Assembly (NCBI GenBank): GCA_020796225.1
Contig: CM036755.1
Coordinates: forward strand, 19,152,817 to 19,216,816
DNA: 64,000 bases
Direction: 5' to 3'
Source of the DNA: Arion vulgaris
Taxonomy: Eukaryota > Mollusca > Gastropoda > Stylommatophora > Arionidae
Every line of letters begins with the position of its first letter. Position 1 is the first letter of the stretch. The translations under genes were made by a program, and so were the position numbers. Shown in pieces: positions 48,556 through 62,200 of the stretch. The notes under the pieces were generated by a model. It made no database searches. It worked only from the letters and a program-made list of their open reading frames with translations, and had not been told where the DNA came from.

Positions 48556-49045
48556 ACACACTGTATCCGAACAATTGTCATTGGCGTATGGACACCACAT
48601 TTTTATTTTCATTGATAGAAGTGGAAGGTTTCATTTGTTCACTATGTCACATTGCTTTTTATAATATGTAATAGAGATACGCCTTTGCAAACATTTTATG
48701 TATTACTGTAAATTCTAAACTTTTATGATCATTTTGTTGTGCTTATGCAAAATTAAATTTAAAAAAAAACACACTTTTTGCATCAACCAAGCTACCTACC
48801 AACCAATTACTTCGAAATAAATAAATAGGAATTCGTAACGTCGTGAGGTATATAAGACTGCCTGCAAAAATTACTGTTATGCATCAGGTAGATTTCGTTT
48901 AATTTAAACTTTAGTGTGTTCACGAAGTTTCGAACGAACTATCGTTTTACCAAGTATTTCAACTAACAAGAACGCTGTTTGATTCTTTGTTCTATAACAA
49001 TTTTCTTACTGAAGTCTACTACGTTTATTTTACGTGTCAATGATT
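48556..49045. other. AT-rich segment, no assignable feature
   Basis: No coding similarity, no second copy and no clear structure. Confidence 0.4.
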
Positions 49046-49049
49046 TAGG

Positions 49050-49448
49050 TAATAGTGGTGAATCTTCAACCCTAACTAGACTGCAAGAATACAAAGTCAA
49101 ATGTAGTGTAGCTAGACAAGAGCACTTTGCTGGTAGTCAAAAAGGAATAGTAAACCAACAAAGAACTGGTTTCATTAGTCGCCACACGGTGAGAGACATA
49201 CTGAGGGGGCGATCGGAGCACTTATAGACTAATTGATTCAATGCGCAGTGATGGTCATCTGAAAGCTAAACTAAACTGGGAGACATATGGAGGAGGAGAT
49301 CGGAGCAATTATGGACTAATTTGATTATTATATTTGCAGTGATGTTGCTCTGACGACTAAACTGAACTGAGAGACATACGGAGGAGGAGATCGGAGCTCT
49401 TATGGACTAATTTGATTATATTTGCAGTGATGTTGCCCTGACGACTAA
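49050..49448 (+). repeat. RNase H-type LINE 3' tail, about three tandem copies of its end
   Basis: Encodes LTRLQEYKVKCSVARQEHFA then QQRTGFISRHTVRDILRGRS. The segment from GAGACATA through GGAGATCGGAGC to CTAAACT then repeats at 49193, 49280 and 49371. Confidence 0.78.
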
Positions 49449-49469
49449 ACTAAAACTTAATCATTTTTA

Positions 49470-49592
49470 CGACTAATTTGCTTAATTTCTTTGTACAACC
49501 GTGTTTAATGTTGCATGCGACGAGTTCTAAATTTGCTTATTTTATTTGTATAACCGTCTTTAATGTTGCATGCGACCAGTTCTAAGAGGGAA
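49470..49592. repeat. Tandem duplication, about 60-bp unit, two copies
   Basis: TTTAATGTTGCATGCGACGA and TTTAATGTTGCATGCGACCA, each with AGTTCTAA downstream and a TTTGTA.AACCGT segment upstream. Confidence 0.8.
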
Positions 49593-49599
49593 GAGAGTT

Positions 49600-50160
49600 G
49601 ATTTAATGCCGTTGTTTATTTTGAATGTATTACATTTTGTTTTCACTTTGACTGCCCCGCTTTTAACGGAAGATGCTGCGATTAAAAAAACAAAACGTTG
49701 GTGGTTTTTCAGAGATAATGGAATTTCTAAGCAAGGTCTCAAGTGTTGCCAAATTTAGCAGCAGTTAAAAAAATACAACAGGTAATGCACTGTAGAAGAA
49801 CATGAAAAGATGGCCAGCTCTAGCTAAACATGAAAGAGCCAAGAAGTTTTGTGTGTGAAATTAGATTAAAAGCTCTTTGGCTGATACTTGCAGTATATTA
49901 TTTACGTAACGTAAAAATCGGAAATTTGATCCAGCAGAAATGCTTCGAATTTTGAAGTGAAATTTGTATTTTAAGGATCGGTCTGGGAATTGGAAAACAC
50001 CGCACTAGCTAAAAGTGTTTGCTTGTTTCTGTTATAAAAACAACAATTAAATTAGATCACAGACGCGCTTTATAAAGCTGGCCAGTTTTAGGCCCGTTAC
50101 TGTTTTTTTGTGAAATTTGCAAGGGAATCATTTTCAGTGTTTTTCTTATTTATTTTTTTC
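49600..50160. other. Segment without assignable feature
   Basis: AT-rich. No exon-like frame, repeat copy or motif recognised. Confidence 0.4.
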
Positions 50161-50164
50161 TACA

Positions 50165-50340
50165 ATCCTGTTTTGCATCACATTGTCAGGTTAAGAGAAG
50201 AGTTCTAAAACGGGATTTGTGTGTGTGCTTCATAAACAGTGTTTTCACTGCCTCTGTTATTTCTGAGGTCCATCTTTTGTGTGGTCTACCTTTTGTTTTG
50301 TACGCACTGTATCGGAGTAGTATTACTTTTTGGAACACAC
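50165..50340 (-). repeat. LINE C-terminal fragment, left part of an expanded copy
   Basis: Collinear with 28745-28905: AGAGTTCTAAAACGGG, TCTGAGGTCCATCTTTTG and CTGTATCGGAGTAGTATTAC. It continues directly into the next array. Confidence 0.8.
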
Positions 50341-51720
50341 TGTCTGTTTGTACTTTACTTATATTGCAGAACTATTTCTTCTCCTTCTTCTTCTTCTTCT
50401 TTGGAGCACACTGTCTGTTCGTACTTTACTTATATTGCCGAACTATTTCTTCTCCTTCTTCTTCTTCTTCTTTGGAGCACACTGTCTGTTCGTACTTTAC
50501 TTATATTGCCGAACTATTTCTTCTCCTTCTTCTTCTTCTTCTTTGGAGCACATTGTCTGTTCGTACTTTACTTATATTGCCGAACTATTTCTTCTCCTTC
50601 TTCTTCTTCTTCTTCTTCTTTGGAGCACACTGTCTGTTCGTACTTTACTTATATTGCCGAACTATTTCTTCTCCTTCTTCTTCTTCTTCTTTGGAGCACA
50701 CTGTCTGTTCGTACTTTACTTATATTGCCGAACTATTTCTTCTACTTCTTCTTCTTCTTCTTTGGAGCACACTGTCTGTTCGTACTTTGCTTATATTGCA
50801 GAACTATTTCTTCTTCTTCTTCTTCTTTGGAGCACACTGTCTGTTCGTACTTTACTTATATTGCCGAACTATTTCTTCTTCTTCTTCTACTTCTTCTTTG
50901 GAGCACACTGTCTGTTCGTACTTTACTTATATTGCAGAACTATTTCTTCTTCTTCTTCTTCTTCTTTGGAGCACACTGTCTGTTCGTACTTTACTTATAT
51001 TGCAGAACTATTTCTTCTACTTCTTCTTCTTCTTTGGAGCACACTGTCTGTTCGTACTTTACTTATATTGCCGAACTATTTCTTCTCCTTCTTCTTCTTC
51101 TTTGGAGCACACTGTCTGTTCGTACTTTACTTATATTGCCGAACTATTTCTTCTACTTCTTCTTCTTCTTTGGAGCACACTGTCTGTTCGTACTTTACTT
51201 ATATTGCCGAACTATTTCTTCTCCTTCTTCTTCTTCTTCTTTGGAGCACACTGTCTGTTCGTACTTTACTTATATTGCCGAACTATTTCTTCTCCTTCTT
51301 CTTCTTCTTTGGAGCACACTGTCTGTTCGTACTTTACTTATATTGCCGAACTATTTCTTCTCCTTCTTCTTCTTCTTCTTTGGAGCACACTGTCTGTTCG
51401 TACTTTACTTATATTGCCGAACTATTTCTTCTACTTCTTCTTCTTCTTCTTTGGAGCACATTGTCTGTTCGTACTTTACTTATATTGCCGAACTATTCCT
51501 TCTACTTCTTCTTCTTCTTCTTTGGAGCACACTGTCTGTTTGTACTTTACTTATATTGCAGAACTATTTCTTCTACTTCTTCTTCTTCTTCTTTGGAGCA
51601 CACTGTCTGTTCGTACTTTACTTATATTGCCGAACTATTTCTTCTCCTTCTACTTCTTCTTTGGAGCACACTGTCTGTTCGTACTTTGCTTATATTGCAG
51701 AACTATTTCTCCTCCTCCTT
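50335..51720. repeat. Minisatellite, about 70-bp unit, about 20 copies, LINE-derived with (TTC)n
   Basis: Each unit is TTTGGAGCACACTGTCTGTT plus CGTACTTTACTTATATTGCC and GAACTATTTCTTCTCC, ending in a TTC run of variable length. The non-TTC part matches the LINE segment GGGTGCACTGTCTGATGGTA...CGAACCATTT at 28897-28940. All three forward frames are open for 470-515 codons because of the repeat. They are not genes. Confidence 0.92.
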
Positions 51721-51721
51721 C

Positions 51722-51965
51722 TTTGCGTTCGTTCTTTACGACCAATTTTAATCACTCTTTGTGATATGTTTGATATTTGACAAGAACGTGTATAGTTGCA
51801 CATTGATTTGGTAGGCCCCTAAACGCATAGACTTGTACACGTTTAGGACACGTGTATCAGATTTCACCCAAACCTCCTTAGTCACCTCTTACGACATGCA
51901 TGACAGGTAACAGTAGTTCTATTCTTTACACCTCAAATTTGGGCCCTGGTAACCACTCAGGCGTC
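51722..51965 (-). repeat. SINE-like repeat, family B copy 3
   Basis: TTTAATCACTCTTTGTGATA, TTTGGTAGGCCCCTAAACGC and GGTTCTATTC-like AGTTCTATTCTTTACACCTC. It sits inside the expanded LINE, between its first and second arrays. Confidence 0.82.
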
Positions 51966-51990
51966 CCAACTATTTAATTTGTTGTTGCTT

Positions 51991-52190
51991 GATAAAGTTC
52001 AGTACTGATGTTGTACCCACTTTTTATCTGATAAAGTTCAGTACTGATGTTGTACCCACTTTTTATCTGATAAAGTTTAGTACTGATGTTGTACCCACTT
52101 TTTATCTGATAAAGTTTAGTACTGATGTTGTACCCACTTTTTATCTGATAAAGTTTAGTACTGATGTTGTACCCACTTTTTATCTGATGT
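51991..52190 (-). repeat. Tandem array, 39-bp unit, five copies, inside LINE coding segment
   Basis: The minus-strand unit encodes KVGTTSVLNFI plus two codons, one of which is a stop in every copy. The period is 13 codons. Confidence 0.92.
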
Positions 52191-52204
52191 CTTCATTTCT
52201 AAAC

Positions 52205-52560
52205 TGGCCTTCTTTTGATACTCCCAGCATTCTGCGTAGACACTTCATCTCTGTCGTGACTAGTCTTCTTGATATTCCCAGCATTCTGTGCAGACACTTC
52301 ATCTCTGTCGTGACTAGTCTTCTTGATACTCCTATCATTTTGCGTAGACACCTTATTTCTGTCGTGACTAGTCTTCTTGATACTCTCAGCATTCTGCGTA
52401 GACACTTCATCTCTGTCGTGACTAGTCTTCTTGATACTCCCATCATTTTGCGTAGACACCTTATTTCTGTCGTGACTAGTCTTCTTGATACTCTCAGCAT
52501 TCTGCGTAGACACTTCATCTCTGTCGTGACTAGCCTTCTTAAAACTCCCAGCATTCCACT
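52205..52560 (-). repeat. Tandem array, 54-bp unit, about six copies, inside LINE coding segment
   Basis: The minus-strand unit encodes TTEMKCLRRMLRVSRRLV (18 codons), open throughout. Two alternating unit variants (CTCTCAGCATTCTGC and CTCCCATCATTTTGC) suggest a higher-order 108-bp unit. Confidence 0.92.
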
Positions 52561-52624
52561 GCCGCTCGCCATACTTGCCTGTTTTTGGCCAACCACTCCC
52601 AATGTTCTTTGTCTATGCCGCATG

Positions 52625-53010
52625 AAGTTAGATCACGATTGCCGGGGTCAATGAAGCGTAATTATGGGCGCCCATGCTGTCTAGTACCAGCTGCGAGTTG
52701 ACCACATTGAGTGTTCTTTGGGATTCTATCATCACTCATACGGCATAGTGTCCCAGCCATCTCAGATGTCGCTGACTCAGCACGGTGTACATGCTTGGAG
52801 TGCCAGCACTAACCATGATTTCTATAGTGGAGGTACGGTTTTGCCATCGGGTGTTGTATATTCGCCTGAGACAGTGCATGTCTAAGGTGTTGAGGCGATG
52901 TTTTTGTCTGACATAGGTGATCCATGTCTCATTACCATACAACACAGGGAACACAGAGAACACAGGTAAATCGTTATTACTGAATAGTTTGTAATTGTGC
53001 CAGCAACATG
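52625..53010 (-). repeat. LINE C-terminal fragment of a different group
   Basis: The minus strand encodes LYGNETWITYVRQKHRLNTL, DMHCLRRIYNTRWQNRTSTI and SQRHLRWLGHYA. This is the widespread LYGSETW to RLRWLGHV block. Confidence 0.82.
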
Positions 53011-53044
53011 TACCTGCCGGTTGTTCGTTTAATGGATTGATTAC

Positions 53045-53275
53045 CCCGTAAAAATAAGAATACAGAAGGCAAGAGGAACTTTTATTGCACTGGGAAACAT
53101 ATGGAAGCATAAATAGATCAAATATGGAACCAAAATTAGAATATTTAAAACCAATGTTAAAGCAGTTCTGCGGTATGGGTCAGAAACATGGAGAATGACT
53201 AAAATAATAACGAATAAATTGCAAACATTCATCAACTGGTGTTTACGCAGAATAGAGATGTTAAGATGCTATGAT
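53045..53275 (+). repeat. LINE coding segment that founds the satellite
   Basis: A single plus-strand frame with one stop reads RIQKARGTFIALGNIWKHK, then NVKAVLRYGSETWRMTK and NKLQTFINWCLRRIEMLRCY. This is the region following the reverse transcriptase in a RWYDRVTN-type LINE. It runs without a break into the first satellite monomer. Confidence 0.88.
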
Positions 53276-56200
53276 AGTGTCACAAATGAGGAACTTATGG
53301 AGAGAACAAGACAGAATAGAGGACTGAGATGGTATGATAGGGTCACAAATGAGGAACTTATGGAGAGAACAAGACAGAATAGAGGACTGAGATGGTATGA
53401 TAGGGTCACAAATGAGGAACTTATGGAGAGAACAAGACAGAATAGAGGACTGAGATGGTATGATAGTGTCACAAATGAGGAACTTATGGAGAGAACAAGA
53501 CAGAATAGAGGACTGAGATGGTATGATAGGGTCAAATGAGGAACTATGGAAGAACAAGACAGAATAGAGGACTGAGATGGTATGATAGTGTCATAAATGA
53601 GGAACTTATGAAGAGAACGAGACAGAATAGAGGGACTGAGATGGTATGATAGTGTCACAAATGAGGAACTTATGGGAAAAACAAGACAGAATAGAGGACT
53701 GAGATGGTATGATAGTGTCACAAATGAGGAACTTATAAAAGAACGAGACAGAATAGAGGACTGAGATGGTATGATAGTGTCACAAATGAGAACTTGTGGA
53801 AGAACGAGACAGAATAGAGGGACTGAGATGGTATGATAGGGTCACAAATGAGGAACTTATGGAGAGAACGAGACAGAATAGAGGGACTGAGATGGTATGA
53901 TAGTGTCACAAATGAGGAACTTATAGAGAGAACGAGACAGAATAGAGGTACTGAGATGGTATGATAGGGTCACAAATGAGGAACTTATAGAGAGAACGAG
54001 ACAGAATAGAGGGACTGAGATGGTATGATAGTGTCACAAATGAGGGAAATTATGGAGATAACAAGACAGAATAGAGGACTGAGATGGGGCATGATAGTGT
54101 CACAAATGAGAACTTATGGAAGAACGAGACAGAATAGAGGACTGAGATGGTATGATAGGGTCACAAATGAGGAACTTATGGAGAGAACGAGACAGAATAG
54201 AGGGGCTGAGATGGTATGATAGGGTCACAAATGAGGAACTTATAGAGAACGAGACAGAATAGAGGGGCTGAGATGGTATGATAGGGTCTGCAAATGAGGG
54301 AAATTATGGAGAGAACGAGACAGAATAGAGGGGCTGAGATGGTATGATAGGTCACAAATGAGGAACTTATAGAGAGAAGAGACAGAATAGAGGGACTGAG
54401 ATGGTATGATAGGGTCACAAATGAGGAACTTATAGAGAGAAGAGACAGAATAGAGGGACTGAGATGGTATGATAGTGTCAAAAATGAGGAACTTATGGAG
54501 AGAACGAGACAGAATAGAGGGACTGAGATGGTATGATAGGGTCACAAATGAGGGAAATTATAGAGAGAACGAGACAGAATAGAGGGACTGTGATGGTATG
54601 ATAGGGTCACAAATGAGGAACTTATGGAGAACAAGACAGAATAGAGGACTGAGATGGTATGATAGGGTCATAAATGAGGAACTTATGGAAAGAACAAGAC
54701 AGAATAGAGGGACTGAGATGGTATGATAGGGTCCAAATGAGGAACTTATGGAAAAGACAAGACAGAATAGAGGACTGAGATGGTATGATAGTGTCACAAA
54801 TGAGGAACTTATGGAGAGAACAAGACAGAATAGAGGACTGAGATGGTATGATAGGGTCATAAATGAGGAACTTATGGAGAGAACAAACAGAATAGAGGAC
54901 TGAGATGGTATGATAGTGTCATAAATGAGAACTTATGAAAGAAGAGACAGAATAGAGGACTGAGATGGTATGATAGTGTCACAAATGAGGAACTTATGGA
55001 GAGAACAAGACAGAATAGAGGACTGAGATGGTATGATAGGGTCATAAATGAGGAACTTATAGAGAGAACAAGACAGAATAGAGGACTGAGATGGAATGAT
55101 AGTGTCTAAATGAGGGAAATTATGGAGAGGGAAAGAGACAGAATAGAGGGACTGAGATGGTATGATAGGGTCACAAATGAGGAACTTATGGAAGAACGAG
55201 ACAGAATAGAGGGACTGAGATGGTATGATAGTGTCACAAATGAGGAACTTATAGAGAGAACAAGACAGAATAGAGGGGCTGAGATGGTATGATAGGGTCA
55301 CAAATGAGGAACTTATAGAGAGGGAACGAGACAGAATAGAGGACTGAGATGGTATGATAGTGTCAAATGAGGAACTTATGGAGATAACAAGACAGAATAG
55401 AGGGACTGAGATGGTATGATAGTGTCACAAATGAGGAACTTATGGAAGAACAGACAGAATAGAGGACTGAGATGGTATGATAGGGTCAAAATGAGGAACT
55501 TATGGAAGAGAGACAGAATAGAGGACTGAGATGGTATGATAGGGTCACAAATGGAACTTATAGAAGACAGAGACAGAATAGAGGACTGAGATGGTATGAT
55601 AGGGTCACAAATGAGGAACTTATGGAGAGAACGAGACAGAATAGAGGGCTGAGATGGTATGATAGGGTCACAAATGAGGAACTTATAGAGAGCAGAGACA
55701 GAATAGAGGACTGAGATGGTATGATAGGGTCACAAATGAGGAACTATAGAAGAACGAGACAGAATAGAGGACTGAGATGGTATGATAGTGTCACAAATGA
55801 GGAACTTATGGAAGGGACAGAGACAGAATAGAGGGACTGAGATGGTATGATAGGGTCACAAATGAGGAACTTATAGAGAGAACGAGACAGAATAGAGGGA
55901 CTGTGATGGTATGATAGGGTCACAAATGAGGAACTTATGGAGAGAACGAGACAGAATAGAGGGACTGAGATGGTATGATAGGGTCACAAATAGGAACTTA
56001 TAGAAGACGAGACAGAATAGAGGACTGTGATGGTATGATAGGGGCACAAATGAGAACTTATGGAAGAACGAGACAGAATAGAGGGACTGTGATGGTATGA
56101 TAGGGTCACAAATGAGAAACTTATGGAGAGAACAGAGACAGAATAGGGACTGAGATGGTATGATAGGGTCACAAATGAGGAACTTATAGAGAACGAGACA

Positions 56201-59200
56201 GAATAGAGGACTGAGATGGTATGATAGGGTCACAAATGAGGAACTTATGGAGAGAACAAGACAGAATAGAGGACTGAGATGGTATGATAGGGTCATAAAT
56301 GAGGAACTTATGGAAAGAACAAGACAGAATAGAGGGACTGAGATGGTATGATAGTGTCACAAATGAGGAACTTATGGAGAGAACAAGACAGAATAGAGGA
56401 CTGAGATGGTATGATAGGGTCACAAATGAGGAAATTATGGAAAGAACAAGACAGAATAGAGGGACTGAGATGGTATGATAGTGTCATAAATGAGGAACTT
56501 ATGAAGAGAACGAGACAGAATAGAGGGACTGAGATGGTATGATAGTGTCAAAAATGAGGAACTTATGGAGAGAACAAGACAGAATAGAGGACTGAGATGG
56601 TATGATAGTGTCACAAATGAGGAACTTATAGAGAGAACGAGACAGAATAGAGGTACTGAGATGGTATGATAGTGTCACAAATGAGGAACTTATGGAGAGA
56701 ACGAGACAGAATAGAGGGACTGAGATGGTATGATAGGTCACAAATGAGGAACTTATGGAGAGAACGAGACAGAATAGAGGGACTGAGATGGTATGATAGT
56801 GTCACAAATGTGGAACTTATAGAGAGAACGAGACAGAATAGAGGGACTGAGATGGTATGATAGGGTCACAAATGAGGAACTTATAGAGAGAACGAGACAG
56901 AATAGAGGGACTGAGATGGTATGATAGTGTCACAAATGAGGAACTTATGGAGATAACAAGACAGAATAGAGGGACTGAGATGGTATGATAGTGTCACAAA
57001 TGAGAAACTTATGGAGAGAACGAGACAGAATAGAGGGACTGAGATGGTATGATAGGGTCACAAATGAGGAACTTATGGAAGAACGAGACAGAATAGAGGA
57101 CTGAGATGGTATGATAGGGTCACAAATGAGGAACTTATAGAGAGCAGACAGAATAGAGGACTGAGATGGTATGATAGGGTCACAAATGAGAACTTATGGG
57201 AAACGAGACAGAATAGAGGACTGAGATGGTATGATAGGGTCTGAAATGAGAACTTATAGAGAGAACAGAGACAGAATAGAGGGACTGAGATGGTATGATA
57301 GGGTCACAAATGAGGAACTTATAGAGAGAACGAGACAGAATAGAGGTACTGAGATGGTATGATAGGGTCACAAATGAGGAACTTATAGAGAACGAGACAG
57401 AATAGAGGGACTGAGATGGTATGATAGTGTCACAAATGAGGAACTTATGGAGAGAACGAGACAAAAATAGAGGACTGAGATGGTATGATAGGGTCACAAT
57501 GAGGAACTTATGGAGAGACAGAGACAGAATGAGGACTGAGATGGTATGATAGTGTCACAAATGAGGAACTTATGGAGAGAACAAGACAGAATAGAGGGGC
57601 TGAGATGGTATGATAGGGTCACAAATGAGGAACTTATGGAGAGAACAAGACAGAATAGAGGGACTGAGATGGTATGATAGTGTCATAAATGAGGAACTTA
57701 TGAAAGACAGGACAGAATAGAGGACTGAGATGGTATGATAGTGTCACAAATGAGGAACTTATGGAGAGAACAAGACAGAATAGAGGGACTGAGATGGTAT
57801 GATAGTGTCACAAATGAGGAACTTATAGAGAGAACAAGACAGAATAGAGGGACTGAGATGGTATGATAGTGTCACAAATGAGGAACTTATGGAAGAACAG
57901 AGACAGAATAGAGGACTGAGATGGTATGATAGGGTCAAATGAGGAACTATGGAGAGAACGAGACAGAATAGAGGGACTGAGATGGTATGATAGTGTCACA
58001 AATGAGGAACTTATAGAGAGAACGAGACAGAATAGAGGTACTGAGATGGTATGATAGGGTCACAAATGAGGAACTTATAGAGAGAACAGAGACAGAATAG
58101 AGGACTGAGATGGTATGATAGTGTCACAAATGAGGAACTTATGGAGATAACAAGACAGAATAGAGGGACTGAGATGGTATGATAGTGTCACAAATGAGGA
58201 ACTTATGGAGAGAACGAGACAGAATAGAGGGACTGAGATGGTATGATAGGGTCACAAATGAGGGAAATTATGGAGAGAACGAGACAGAATAGAGGACTGA
58301 GATGGTATGATAGGGTCACAAATGAGGAACTTATAGAAGAACGAGACAGAATAGAGGGACTGAGATGGTATGATAGGGTCACAAATGAGGGAAATTATGG
58401 AAGAACAGAGACAGAATAGAGGACTGAGATGGTATGATAGGGTCACAAATGAGGAACTTATAGAGAGAACGAGACAGAATAGAGGGACTGAGATGGTATG
58501 ATAGGGTCACAAATGAGGAACTTATAGAAGAACGAGACAGAATAGAGGACTGAGATGGTATGATAGTGTACAAATGAGGAACTTATGGAGAGAACGAGAC
58601 AGAATAGAGGGACTGAGATGGTATGATAGGGTCAAATGAGGAACTATAGAGAGAACAGAGACAGAAGAGGACTGTGATGGTATGATGGGTCCAAATGAGG
58701 AACTTATGGAGAGAACGAGACAGAATAGAGGGACTGAGATGGTATGATAGGGTGCAAATGAGGAACATAGAGAGAACGAGACAGAATAGAGGACTGTGAT
58801 GGTATGATAGGGTCACAAATGAGAACTTATGGAGAACGAGACAGAATAGAGGGGCTGTGATGGTATGATAGGTCAAATGAGAACTTATGGAGAGAACAGA
58901 GACAGAATAGAGGACTGAGATGGTATGATAGGGTCACAAATGAGGAACTTATAGAGAGAACGAGACAGAATAGAGGGACTGAGATGGTATGATAGGTCAC
59001 AAATGAGGGAAATTATAGAGAGCGAGACAGAATAGAGGGGCTGAGATGGTATGATAGGTCAAAATGAGGAACTTATAGAGAGAACAGAGACAGAATAGAG
59101 GGGCTGTGATGGTATGATAGGGTCTCAAATGAGGGAACTTATGGGAAAAACGAGACAGAATAGAGGGACTGAGATGGTATGATAGGGTCACAAATGAGGA

Positions 59201-62200
59201 ACTTATAGAGAGACCGAGACAGAATAGAGGGACTGAGATGGTATGATAGTGTCACAAATGAGGGAAATTATGGAGCAACGAGACAGAATAGAGGACTGAG
59301 ATGGTATGATAGGGTCACAAATGAGGAACTTATAGAGAACGAGACAGAATAGAGGGACTGTGATGGTATGATAGGGTCACAAATGAGGAACTTATAGAGA
59401 GCAGAGACAGAATAGAGGACTGAGATGGTATGATAGTGTCACAAATGAGGGAAATTATGGAGAGAACGAGACAGAATAGAGGACTGAGATGGTATGATAG
59501 GGTCACAAATAGGAACTTATAGAAGAACAGAGACCGAATAGAGGACTGTGATGGTATGATATGGTCACAAATGAGGAACTTATGGAGAGAACGAGACAGA
59601 ATAGAGGGACTGAGATGGTATGATAGGGTCACAAATGAGGAACTTATAGAGAAGCAGAGACAGAATAGAGGACTGTGATGGTATGATAGGTCACAAATGA
59701 GGAACTTATGGAGAGAACGAGACAGAATAGAGGGACTGAGATGGTATGATAGGGTCACAAATGAGGAACTTATAGAAGAACAGAGACAGAATGAGGACTG
59801 AGATGGTATGATAGTGTCACAAATGAGAACTTATGGAGAGAACAAGACAGAATAGAGGACTGAGATGGTATGATAGTGTCACAAATGAGGAACTATAGAG
59901 GAACGAGACAGAATAGAGGGACTGAGATGGTATGATAGTGTCACAAATGAGGAACTTATAGAGAGAACGAGACAGAATAGAGGTACTGAGATGGTATGAT
60001 AGGGTCACAAATGAGGAACTTATGGAAGGAACAAGACAGAATAGAGGACTGAGATGGTATGATAGGGTCATAAATGAGGAACTTATAAAAGAACAGAGAC
60101 AGAATAGAGGACTGAGATGGTATGATAGGGTCACAAATGAGGAACTTATAGAAGAACGAGACAGAATAGAGGGGCTGAGATGGTATGATAGTGTCACAAA
60201 TGAGGAACTTATAGAGAGACAGAGACAGAATAGAGGACTGAGATGGTATGATAGGGTCACAAATGAGGAACTTATGGAAGAACAAGACAGAATAGAGGGA
60301 CTGAGATGGTATGATAGGGTCACAAATGAGGAACTTATAGGGGAGAACGAGACAGAATAGAGGGACTGAGATGGTATGATAGGTCACAAATGAGGAACTT
60401 ATAGAGAGAACGAGACAGAATAGAGGGACTGAGATGGTATGATAGTGTCACAAATGAGGAACTTATGGAGATAACAAGACAGAATAGAGGGACTGAGATG
60501 GTATGATAGTGTCACAAATGAGGAACTTATGGAGAGAACGAGACAGAATAGAGGGACTGAGATGGTATGATAGGTCACAAATGAGGAACTTATGGAAGAA
60601 CGAGACAGAATAGAGGACTGAGATGGTATGATAGGGTCACAAATGAGGAACTTATAGAGAGAACAGAGACAGAATAGAGGACTGAGATGGTATGATAGGT
60701 CACAAATAGGAACTATGGAAGAACAGAGACAGAATAGAGGACTGAGATGGTATGATAGGTCACAAATAGGAACATAGAAGACAGAGACAGAATAGAGGAC
60801 TGAGATGGTATGATAGGTCAAAATGAGGAACTTATAGAAGAACAGAGACAGAATAGAGGACTGAGATGGTATATAGTAGTGTCACAAATAGGAACTTATG
60901 GAAGAACAGAGACAGAATAGAGGACTGAGATGGTATGATAGGGTCAAATGAGGAACTTATAGAGAGAACGAGACAGAATAGAGGGACTGTGATGGTATGA
61001 TAGGGTCAAAATGAGGGAAATTATGGAGGAACAGAGACAGAATAGAGGGGCTGAGATGGTATGATAGGGTCACAAATGAGGAACTTATAGAAGAACAGAG
61101 ACAGAATAGAGGACTGTGATGGTATGATAGGTCACAAATGAGGAACTTATGGAGAGAACAAGACAGAATAGAGGACTGAGATGGTATGATAGGGTCACAA
61201 ATGAGGAACTTATGGAGAGAACGAGACAGAATAGAGGGACTGAGATGGTAGGATAGGGTCACAAATGAGGAACTTATAGAGAGACAGAGACAGAATAGAG
61301 GGACTGAGATGGTATGATAGGGTCAAAATGAGGAACTTATAGAGACAGAGACAGAATAGGGGACTGAGATGGTATGATAGGGTCACAAATGAGAACTTAT
61401 AGAAGAACGAGACAGAATAGAGGGACTGTGATGGTATGATAGGGTCACAAATGAGGAACTTATGGAGAGACAAGACAGAATAGAGGGACTGAGATGGTAT
61501 GATAGGGTCACAAAGAGGAACTATAGAGAGAACGAGACAGAATAGAGGGACTGAGATGGTATGATAGTGTCACAAATGAGGAACTTATGGAGCGAGAGAG
61601 ACAGAATGAGGGACTGAGATGGTATGATAGGGTCAAATGAGGAACTTATAGAAGAACGAGACAGAATAGAGGACTGTGATGGTATGATAGGGTCACAAAT
61701 GAGGAACTTATAGAGAGAGCGAGACAGAATAGAGGGACTGAGATGGTATGATAGGGTCACAAATGAGGGAACATGGAGAGAACGAGACAGAATAGAGGAC
61801 TGAGATGGTATGATAGGGTCACAAATGAGGAACTTATAGAAGAAGAGACCGAATAGAGGGGCTGTGATGGTATGATAGGGTCACAAATGAGGAACTTTTG
61901 GAAGAACGAGACAGAATAGAGGGGCTGAGATAGGTATGATAGGGTCAAATGAGGAACTTATAGAGAGACAGAGACAGAATAGAGGGACTGTGATGGTATG
62001 ATAGGTCACAAATGAGGAACTTATGGAAACAGAGACAGAATAGAGGACTGAGATGGTATGATAGGGTCACAAATGAGGGAAATTATAGAGAGAACAGAGA
62101 CAGAATAGAGGACTGAGATGGTATGATAGTGTCACAAATGAGGGAAATTATGGAGAGAACAAGACAGAATAGAGGACTGAGATGGTATGATAGGGTCATA

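Larger units (their letters stand above)
51966..52625 (-). repeat. LINE C-terminal fragment, right part of the expanded copy
   Basis: Continues the LINE begun at 50165. The order (CAACTATTTAATTTGTTGTT, VGTTSVLNFI, RNEDIR, TTEMKCLRRMLGV) is that of 28935-29070. Confidence 0.8.

Noticed and set aside
50217..51780. Three overlapping forward open frames of 473-515 codons (Leu/Phe/Ser-rich repeats)
   Set aside because: All three frames are open at once because the DNA is a minisatellite of about 70 bp. The composition mirrors the repeat, and there is no domain.
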